Shown piece after piece: positions 1-4,713 of a stretch of 9,910 nt of DNA. The position numbers were made by a program, and so were the translations under genes. The stretch covers positions 1 through 9,910 of the forward strand of contig JAFGFV010000127.1 of the NCBI GenBank assembly GCA_016930895.1, in the 5' to 3' direction. This DNA is from Spirochaetales bacterium (GTDB lineage Bacteria > Spirochaetota > Spirochaetia > SZUA-6 > DRHE01). Numbering within the stretch: position 1 is the stretch's first letter; the number at the start of each line of letters is the position of its first letter. Below the pieces are notes generated by a model that searched no databases, had not been told where the DNA came from, and was given only the letters and a program-made list of their open reading frames with translations.

Positions 1-389
1 AAGCCCATGGTCTCCCGGACCTTGGCCTCCAGCTCCTTGCGCCCCTGGCGGATTTCCTCGGGGAACAGCAGGGTGGTCAGGGCCGGCTTTGTTTGAAAGA
101 GCTCCAGGTGGCTGGTGATCACCGCCTCGAGAGCCCCCAGGGCCCCCAGGGAACCCGGGTGCCGCGCCTGCACGTCCTCGAAGAGCTGACGGCGCACCCC
201 CTCGAAGTACACCAGGATCCCGAGCAGGATTTCGGCCTTGCTCCCGAAGTGTCGATAGAAGGCCGGCTCGCTGATCCCCAGGGCAGGAGCCAGGTTGCGG
301 TAGGTGAGCTTCTCGATGCCCCGCTCGGCGATGAGCTGGAGGGCGTGCTCGATGATCTCCTTCTGCCGTCCGGTGAACTCGGCCACCAA
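1..389 (-). CDS. TetR/AcrR-family transcriptional regulator (N-terminal part; gene continues past the left edge)
   Basis: This gene encodes a one-component DNA-binding repressor. 129 residues are visible before the window edge, against about 200 in a typical family member. The helix-turn-helix domain spans roughly residues 8-55. It begins RQKEIIEHALQLIAERG, continues through LTYRNLAPALGIS and ends with the family signature AFYRHFGSKAEIL. The ligand-binding domain follows, with an LFPEEI segment near residue 112, and is cut off. The start is inferred from an AGGAGG at 398-403: TTG at 389 has 8 nt spacing and the next codon, GTG at 386, has 11 nt. No ATG is available. A sigma-70-like promoter and an overlapping palindrome lie just upstream, so autorepression is likely. 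Family assignment is secure. The effector and target genes are unknown. Confidence 0.87.
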   Translation of the reverse strand, partial: MVAEFTGRQKEIIEHALQLIAERGIEKLTYRNLAPALGISEPAFYRHFGSKAEILLGILVYFEGVRRQLFEDVQARHPGSLGALGALEAVITSHLELFQTKPALTTLLFPEEIRQGRKELEAKVRETMG

Positions 390-444
390 CCTTGGTTCCT
401 CCTGCGCGATCCGCCAGTTCTGCTCAACCCTGGGGTTTGTGAAC

Positions 445-454
445 GTTAATTAAC
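445..454. promoter_or_regulatory. Candidate TetR operator: palindrome GTTAATTAAC
   Basis: GTTAATTAAC is a perfect 10-bp palindrome. It is strikingly AT-rich for this GC-rich region. It overlaps the end of the -10 element of the tetR promoter (452-457) and the expected transcription start. Palindromes at this position are typical TetR-family autoregulatory operators. The binding protein is inferred from position only. Confidence 0.5.
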
Positions 455-480
455 ATACCCAGCCGACGCGCAAGAGTCAA
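452..480 (-). promoter_or_regulatory. Sigma-70-like promoter of the tetR gene
   Basis: Read on the minus strand, the -35 is TTGACT (475-480, 5 of 6 consensus bases). A 17-nt spacer follows, then the -10 TATGTT (452-457, 4 of 6). Transcription would begin near 445, leaving a leader of about 55 nt before the start codon. The optimal spacing makes this a good candidate. Confidence 0.6.
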
Positions 481-487
481 GCTCGTG

Positions 488-508
488 CAGGGCGCACACT
501 GCGCCCTG
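488..508. repeat. Perfect 9-bp inverted repeat (CAGGGCGCA / TGCGCCCTG, 3-nt loop)
   Basis: Arms 488-496 and 500-508 pair perfectly around the loop CAC. The repeat sits just upstream of the tetR -35 box and between the divergent tetR and DinB-protein genes. No T-run follows on either strand, so it is not a canonical terminator. It could be a regulator site, or only a GC-rich hairpin. The rest of the 390-641 intergenic region holds the tetR promoter and a TATACC box at 580-585. Confidence 0.45.
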
Positions 509-577
509 GTGCCCTTCGGTATGAAGGACCCACCCGCACGCACCCGCAGGCTATCAATTACTTTACGGAAATGCTAA

Positions 578-585
578 GGTATACC
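578..585 (+). promoter_or_regulatory. Possible -10 region / GGTATACC palindrome upstream of the DinB-fold gene
   Basis: GGTATACC is an 8-bp palindrome about 57 bp before the start codon. It contains TATACC (580-585), a plausible -10 hexamer within an unusually AT-rich stretch (551-585). No good -35 lies at the right distance. A TTTACG at 562-567 is too close. The same octamer overlaps the -10 box of the decarboxylase promoter at 3178-3185. Confidence 0.3.
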
Positions 586-641
586 GCCGCAGCGCTGGGC
601 GGCGGGCGTGTGAATCCTGAACGCTGCGCAGGAGGGTGGAG

Positions 642-1535
642 ATGGTCGAAGCGGATGTCTTGGGGCGGCTCATCGCGGCTTCGGAGGACCTCACCGATCA
701 CGGAATGCTGAACCTGCAGAAGCTCCTCGAAGCCCTGGTCTTTGCGCTGGTGCGGGTCCAGGCGCGTCGGCATCGGCGGCAGGGCGACCCGGCCGAACGG
801 ATCGGCGAAATCGATCGCCTGATCCGCGGGCTGCCCCCGGAGGCCGTCTCTCCGGAGTTGCTCGGCCTGCTCGAGCGCGCCGTGCGGCGCTACGGCTCGG
901 AGGCCGAGGGGGATTTGACCTACCTCGAAGCGCCGAACGTGTTCGTCTGCCGCGGCTGCGGACACGCGGCGGTGGGGGCGGCGCCCCCGACCTGTCCGGA
1001 GTGCGGCGAGGCCTACGGGGTCTTCCGGCGCTTCCAGGGCATGTTCAACGGCGACAACGCCGCGCCCGAGGACCCGGCGGCCCTGATCGAGCAGCTCGAG
1101 GCGAACGCCCGCCAGCTGGAGAGCCTGGTGGAAGGCCTGCAGGAGGCCGACTGCGTTCGGCGGCCTCTGACCGGGCGGTGGAGCATGCGGGATCAGGTGA
1201 GGCATTTCCTCGACGCCCAGGCCGTGCTGATCGGCCGCGTGGCCCTGATCCTGACGCAGGAGGAGCCGGTGCTGAACACGGCGGCCCCCTACGAGACCGC
1301 CACCGAAAGCGGCGGCCGTCCGGCCCTGACCCGCGAAATCCTGGCGCGCTACCTGAGCGACCGCAGCTCGCTGACGCAGCGGCTCCGCGGGCTGGGCCTT
1401 CGCGATCTCTGGAAGTGCGGGCGCCACGAAGACTTCGGCCTGGTCAGCATCATGCACCAGGTAAAGTACTTCGCGCAACACGAGCAGGCCCACCTGGGAA
1501 CCGTCGCTGAGCTGAGCAGGATCCTGCGCGGCTGA
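642..1535 (+). CDS. DinB-fold protein with an internal zinc-ribbon domain
   Basis: This is a 297-residue soluble protein in three parts. Residues 1-95 are a helical segment of unclear family, possibly ferritin- or rubrerythrin-like. Residues 100-125 form a rubredoxin/zinc-ribbon knuckle pair with Cys103, Cys106, Cys118 and Cys121 (CRGCG and CPECG). Residues 145-297 are a DinB/YfiT-type four-helix bundle with the expected metal-binding histidines, His188 (VRHFLDAQ) and His280/His284 (HEQAH). DinB-fold proteins are often metal-dependent thiol transferases or of unknown function, and the zinc ribbon suggests a metal- or redox-linked role. ATG at 642 is chosen because AGGAGG at 630-635 lies 6 nt upstream. 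The GTG at 636 touches the Shine-Dalgarno and is unlikely. It is divergent from tetR and convergent with the decarboxylase. The exact reaction is unknown. Confidence 0.9.
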   Translation: MVEADVLGRLIAASEDLTDHGMLNLQKLLEALVFALVRVQARRHRRQGDPAERIGEIDRLIRGLPPEAVSPELLGLLERAVRRYGSEAEGDLTYLEAPNVFVCRGCGHAAVGAAPPTCPECGEAYGVFRRFQGMFNGDNAAPEDPAALIEQLEANARQLESLVEGLQEADCVRRPLTGRWSMRDQVRHFLDAQAVLIGRVALILTQEEPVLNTAAPYETATESGGRPALTREILARYLSDRSSLTQRLRGLGLRDLWKCGRHEDFGLVSIMHQVKYFAQHEQAHLGTVAELSRILRG

Positions 1536-1562
1536 TCCGCTCCAGCCCAGGCGATCAGCCGC
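1528..1562 (+). repeat. 10-bp inverted repeat at the 3' end of the DinB-fold gene (possible weak terminator)
   Basis: Arms 1528-1537 (GCGGCTGATC) and 1553-1562 (GATCAGCCGC) are perfectly complementary around a 15-nt loop. The left arm includes the TGA stop codon. It lies in the 84-bp gap between two convergent genes, where a bidirectional terminator is expected. No U-tract follows, so Rho-independent termination is uncertain. A short GCGGGT-C-ACCCGC repeat at 1615-1627 overlaps the facing gene's stop. Confidence 0.45.
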
Positions 1563-1619
1563 ACGGTCAGGGCTTTGACGCTCTCGGTGGCTCATCGTAG
1601 AGAGGGACGGGCAGGCGGG

Positions 1620-2990
1620 TCACCCGCGCGTTGGCTCTGCGCCGCAACGATCCGCCGCCCGCAGCATGGCCTGCAGGCTGAGCTCCACGTCTTGCTCGGT
1701 CGTGGCCCAGGAACTTACGCTGATCCGCATAGCCGTTTTGCCCTGCCAGACCGTGCCGCCGCACCAGCACGTGCCTTCCCGCTGCAGCTCCGCGATGACC
1801 CGTTCGGTCATGGCCGGCTCACCGAACGACACCAGTACCTGGTTCAGGACCACCTCATTCAGAACGGGATAGCCGGCCTTACGCAGCCCTTCGGCAAATC
1901 GCGCGGCATGTCGGCAGGCCCGTTCGATCAACGCGGTCACACCCGCGCGGCCCAGGGTGCGCAGCGCCGCCCACACCTCCACGCCCCGAGCACGTCGAGA
2001 CAGCTCGGGGGTGAAGTCGGAGGGATTGCGCTCTTGGCTGGCGGTGGGCAGGTACTCCGCGGCAACGGCCATGGCCGCCTGCAGGGCGAGCGGCTCGCGC
2101 ACGATAGCTATTCCGCAGTCGTACGGAACGTTCAGCCACTTGTGGGCATCGGTGGCCCAGGAGTCCGCTTCGGCCATCCCCTCCACCAGGTTTCCGAGGC
2201 GAGTCGAAGCCGCTGCCCACAGCCCGAAGGCGCCGTCCACGTGCACCCACACGTTGTAGCCCCGGACGCGCGCACAGATCTCCCCGATGGGATCGAAAGC
2301 CCCGGTGTTGACGTTGCCAGCCTGGGCACAAACGATGGTCGGCCCGGCAAGCTCGGGCAGCTTGTCGGCCCGCATCCTGCCCTGGGAGTCCACCGGAACC
2401 CGCGTCAGCCGTTCCCGGCCCAGACCCAGCAGCCCGATGGACTTGAAGAGGGTGGGATGGGCCTCCTCGCTGACGATGACGGCAATCGGCGGGGCTCCGA
2501 AAAGACCGGCTGCCTCCACGTTCCAGCCAACCCGGCAAAGCACCGCGTGGCGGGCCGCTGCCAGGCCACTGAAGTTGGCCATGGTCGCCCCAGTCACGAA
2601 ACCCCCGCCGCAGCCCCGCGGCAGCCCCAAGAGCTGCAGTAGCCAGTCCAGGGCAACCCGCTCCAGCACCGCCGTGGCCGGCGCGACCCGGTGAAGGCAG
2701 CTGTTCTGATCCCACGCGCCGGCCAGCCAGTTGGCCGCCAGCGTCGCGGGGTGAGCGCCTCCGATCACGAAACCGAAGAAGCGCGGGCCCGCAGTGGCCA
2801 GCGTCGCCGGCGACACCACTTCATCGAGAATGCGCAGCACCTCCTCCGGGTCCGAGCGGCCCTCCGGCAGCGGCTCCGCCAGCCTTCCCAATCCAGCCAG
2901 CGCTTCGGGTCCCGGTGCTACGGCACGCCCTGGCAGTCCCTCCAGGTAGCGAATCGCCCGCCGTGCCGCGGACTCCAAGAGCTCCTTCAC
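1620..2990 (-). CDS. PLP-dependent group II decarboxylase (aromatic-L-amino-acid/glutamate decarboxylase superfamily)
   Basis: This 456-residue cytoplasmic fold-type I PLP enzyme belongs to the pyridoxal-dependent decarboxylase family (PF00282). These enzymes normally convert an amino acid to its amine plus CO2. His178 (EEAHPT) should stack on the cofactor. Asp252 (HVDGAFG) should contact the pyridine nitrogen. Lys284 (DAHKWLN) is the Schiff-base lysine. The Gly-rich FVTGATMANFSGL (131-143) holds the PLP phosphate, and the C-terminal MRISVSSWATTEQDVE is also typical. GTG at 2990 is chosen because AGGAGG lies 5 nt upstream (2996-3001). A longer ATG start at 3047 would add 19 residues without family similarity. 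Substrate is unknown. Some members of this superfamily are aldehyde synthases or aspartate decarboxylases. It appears monocistronic with its own promoter. Confidence 0.9.
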   Translation of the reverse strand: MKELLESAARRAIRYLEGLPGRAVAPGPEALAGLGRLAEPLPEGRSDPEEVLRILDEVVSPATLATAGPRFFGFVIGGAHPATLAANWLAGAWDQNSCLHRVAPATAVLERVALDWLLQLLGLPRGCGGGFVTGATMANFSGLAAARHAVLCRVGWNVEAAGLFGAPPIAVIVSEEAHPTLFKSIGLLGLGRERLTRVPVDSQGRMRADKLPELAGPTIVCAQAGNVNTGAFDPIGEICARVRGYNVWVHVDGAFGLWAAASTRLGNLVEGMAEADSWATDAHKWLNVPYDCGIAIVREPLALQAAMAVAAEYLPTASQERNPSDFTPELSRRARGVEVWAALRTLGRAGVTALIERACRHAARFAEGLRKAGYPVLNEVVLNQVLVSFGEPAMTERVIAELQREGTCWCGGTVWQGKTAMRISVSSWATTEQDVELSLQAMLRAADRCGAEPTRG

Positions 2991-3127
2991 TGTGCCCTCC
3001 TGTCCCTGCGCTTTCTCGCCGGGGTCTCGGCGCTGCCGGCAGGCCAAGCGGCGCCACCGTCCATCCGCCGCCCCCTGGAGCGTGACGGCTGTCCCCCGCC
3101 GCCAGGTTGTCCGACCAAGACGCGAAG

Positions 3128-3146
3128 GCGACGGAGTTCCCGTCGC
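3128..3146 (-). repeat. Hairpin in the decarboxylase mRNA leader
   Basis: GCGACGG and CCGTCGC (3128-3134 and 3140-3146) form a perfect 7-bp stem with a 5-nt loop, early in the predicted untranslated leader (about 3171 down to 2991). The rest of this 250-bp gap holds the promoter and no supportable gene. Confidence 0.4.
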
Positions 3147-3175
3147 TGGACATGCTGCTGTGCGGTTCGCATCTC

Positions 3176-3206
3176 GTGGTATACCACAGGCGCAGGCGTT
3201 TGTCGA
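3176..3206 (-). promoter_or_regulatory. Sigma-70-like promoter of the decarboxylase gene, with palindrome GTGGTATACCAC over the -10
   Basis: On the minus strand the -35 is TCGACA (3201-3206, 5 of 6), followed by a 17-nt spacer and the -10 TATACC (3178-3183, 4 of 6). The -10 lies inside a perfect 12-bp palindrome, GTGGTATACCAC (3176-3187), a possible operator. Transcription would start near 3171, giving a leader of about 180 nt. The promoter sits 35 bp after the stop of the upstream AbiEii-like gene. Confidence 0.6.
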
Positions 3207-3240
3207 CTATTTCGATAAGGCTTGTGTCCCGCGGTGAGCG

Positions 3241-4062
3241 CTATCGGCGCAGCAGCGGGAGCACGTGCTCCGGCGACAGGAGGGAGATCTCCTCGGAGCG
3301 TTCCAGGAACGGCTGAAGGTCCGCTGCGGCGCGGTTCCAGTCGATCCCGGCGAGCCGGGCCTCGAGAAGCCCGCGCCAGTCCGCGACTTCGGCATCGCTG
3401 AGCTCCATCCCTGTCTGGGCGAGGGAAGCCCGAAGGAGAGGCAGGTTCGGTTCCGGCCAGGATGGGTCGCTCAGGTACCACAATAGATCGTAGAGGTCGC
3501 GGCCCTTCAGGCAGGGGCGGTGGATCAGGGCATGGAGCTTGGCGGCCAGCAGGCTGGCTTTGTCGTAGTGCAGGAGGTTCAACAGGACGTGGCGGCGAAC
3601 GAGCGAGGTCTCGGTCGCCGCGCCTACGGGCGGCCTGGTGTCGACTTCGACCTTGATGGAGATCTTCTGCCCACGATGCGGCGAGAGCTCCAGCTCGAAG
3701 AGAAGCCCAGGGAAGCCGACGAAGGCGGACTGCACCGTCGCCTCGGGCCGGTGGCGCAGCTCGACGAGGTAGGCTTCGGCTTCGAACGCCTTCCTGACCC
3801 GGTCGATCCGGCGCGCGAACCCCTCCCGCAAGCTTTCCGGAGGCTGCGGGCCGCCGACCCGGGAGAAGCCCAGGTCCTCGGAAAAGCGCGGCAGCCGGTA
3901 GAGAAACCGGAGGGCCGTGCCGCCCAGGAAGGCCCAGCTCCCGAAGGCGCCCGCGCGCTGCAGCGCCTCCAGAACGCGGGCTTGCAGATACTCCCGCACG
4001 AGCAGGGTGGCCTGAGCGGCGGTGCCGGCTCCAGCGATGATCTCACGGATGCGCTCTTTCAC
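3241..4062 (-). CDS. AbiEii/AbiGii-family nucleotidyltransferase toxin-like protein
   Basis: This 273-residue protein belongs to the AbiEii (PF08843) nucleotidyltransferases, the toxin partners of type IV toxin-antitoxin and abortive-infection systems. Some members inactivate tRNA or other targets by NMP transfer. Motifs in order are LGGTALRFLY (residues 46-55), PRFSEDLGFS (58-67), IKVEVDTRPP in the middle, and KLHALIHRPCLKGRDLYDLLWYL toward the C-terminus. The usual second motif is SEDLDF. Here the second Asp is Gly65, which may cripple metal binding. GTG at 4062 is chosen because GAGGA (4069-4073) lies 6 nt upstream and similarity starts there. An ATG at 4248 adds 62 unrelated residues. No AbiEi antitoxin is adjacent. 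The divergent neighbour is a YefM/YoeB pair instead. Confidence 0.88.
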   Translation of the reverse strand: MKERIREIIAGAGTAAQATLLVREYLQARVLEALQRAGAFGSWAFLGGTALRFLYRLPRFSEDLGFSRVGGPQPPESLREGFARRIDRVRKAFEAEAYLVELRHRPEATVQSAFVGFPGLLFELELSPHRGQKISIKVEVDTRPPVGAATETSLVRRHVLLNLLHYDKASLLAAKLHALIHRPCLKGRDLYDLLWYLSDPSWPEPNLPLLRASLAQTGMELSDAEVADWRGLLEARLAGIDWNRAAADLQPFLERSEEISLLSPEHVLPLLRR

Positions 4063-4104
4063 GTGGTGTCCTCGGAACCGGCGGCCTGGACCAGACCGGC
4101 GATC

Positions 4105-4377
4105 ATGCCGACCGCGCGGGCCAACCTCGCGCGCCTTCTCGAACGCGTGACCGAGGACAGAGAGACCGTACTGATCCGCCGCCGCGGGAAAGAGACCGTG
4201 GCGATGACTTCCGAAGCGGAGCTCTCCAGCCTCCTGGAAACGGCGCATCTATTGCGCTCGCCTCGAAACGCGGAGCGTCTGCTCGCCGCCCTGGTACGGG
4301 CCCGCAAGAGCGGCGGCAGCGCAACAACCATCGAGCGGCTGCGGCGCGAGGTGGGACTTGGCGAAACCGCCTCGTGA
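4105..4377 (+). CDS. yefM: YefM/Phd-family antitoxin
   Basis: This small 90-residue antitoxin is expected to bind and neutralise the YoeB-like toxin that follows, and to repress their operon through its N-terminal domain. The body is diagnostic: ARANLARLLERVTEDRETVLIRRRGKETVAMTS, then ELSSLLETAHLLRSPRNAERLL, then a C-terminal toxin-binding tail. The start is uncertain. ATG at 4105 has no Shine-Dalgarno and drops the first few residues of the usual N-terminal strand. Upstream GTGs at 4063 and 4066 are in frame but also lack a ribosome binding site, and would abut or overlap the divergent toxin gene. The toxin start lies inside its last 20 nt, so the two are translationally coupled. The 42-bp divergent gap (4063-4104) contains only a direct repeat, ACCGGCG (4077-4083 and 4095-4101), and no visible promoter. 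Confidence 0.8.
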   Translation: MPTARANLARLLERVTEDRETVLIRRRGKETVAMTSEAELSSLLETAHLLRSPRNAERLLAALVRARKSGGSATTIERLRREVGLGETAS

Positions 4378-4627
4378 GGCCGTTTTCCAGACGGAGTTCA
4401 TCGAAGACCTCCGGTACTGGGTGGAAGTGGACCGCAAGACCGCTGTCCGGGCGCTCAAGTTGGTCGAGGCTGTACTGCGCGATCCATTCTCGGGCATCGG
4501 AAAACCTCAGCCGTTGAAGTATCTGGACGCCGGGGCGTGGTCGCGCAGGCTGACCCAGGAACACAGGCTTGTCTACCTCGTCAGGGAGGGGCGTATCGAC
4601 TTCCTGCAGGCGCGCTACCACTACTGA
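4358..4627 (+). CDS. yoeB: Txe/YoeB-family toxin, ribosome-dependent mRNA interferase
   Basis: This 89-residue protein matches YoeB along its whole length. YoeB toxins enter the ribosomal A site and cleave mRNA. Visible signatures are DLRYWVEVDRK (17-27), DPFSGIGKPQPLK (42-54), WSRRLTQEHRLVYLV (61-75) and the terminal ARYHY (85-89). Arg70, His88 and Tyr89 correspond to E. coli Arg65, His83 and Tyr84. The residue matching the catalytic Glu46 is Gln51 (codon CAG at 4508-4510), an unusual change that may reduce activity. TTG at 4358 is chosen because GAGGTGGG (4348-4355) sits just upstream, and because no other start gives a full-length domain. It overlaps the antitoxin by 20 nt and is co-transcribed with it. 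It is convergent with the kinase operon. Confidence 0.9.
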   Translation: MAKPPREAVFQTEFIEDLRYWVEVDRKTAVRALKLVEAVLRDPFSGIGKPQPLKYLDAGAWSRRLTQEHRLVYLVREGRIDFLQARYHY

Positions 4628-4669
4628 GCCGATCTCTGGTCTGGCACTCACCGCCTGCACCCACGTGAA

Positions 4670-4713
4670 AGCCCGGCTCCAGGCCCTGGAAGGGCCACCG
4701 CGGTCGCCGGGCT
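4670..4713. repeat. Nested inverted repeats between the convergent yoeB and kinase genes
   Basis: The outer arms AGCCCGGC (4670-4677) and GCCGGGCT (4706-4713) pair over 8 bp. An inner hairpin, GGCCCT-GGA-AGGGCC, occupies 4682-4696. The right outer arm ends within the kinase stop codon. The position suits a bidirectional transcription barrier, but neither strand has a U-tract, so a canonical intrinsic terminator is not supported. Confidence 0.45.

Noticed and set aside
558..1595. Long minus-strand open frame opposite the DinB-fold gene
   Set aside because: Antisense shadow in GC-rich DNA with no family motifs and no ribosome binding site. The plus strand has clear domains.
1615..1627. GCGGGT-C-ACCCGC repeat at the decarboxylase stop as a terminator
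   Set aside because: The 1-nt centre cannot form an RNA hairpin loop without losing pairs, and no U-tract follows.
1575..2642. 355-codon plus-strand open frame opposite the decarboxylase
   Set aside because: No recognisable domain, and its composition is that of a shadow. The minus strand carries the full PLP enzyme.
3107..3316. Small plus-strand frame between the decarboxylase and AbiEii-like genes
   Set aside because: The first codons look plausible, but there is no ribosome binding site, the frame runs into the AbiEii-like coding region, and the stretch is better explained as promoter and leader of the decarboxylase.
3520..4104. In-frame extension of the antitoxin upstream of 4105
   Set aside because: It is antisense to the conserved body of the AbiEii-like gene and has no similarity to YefM. 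Only the last part of that frame is real.
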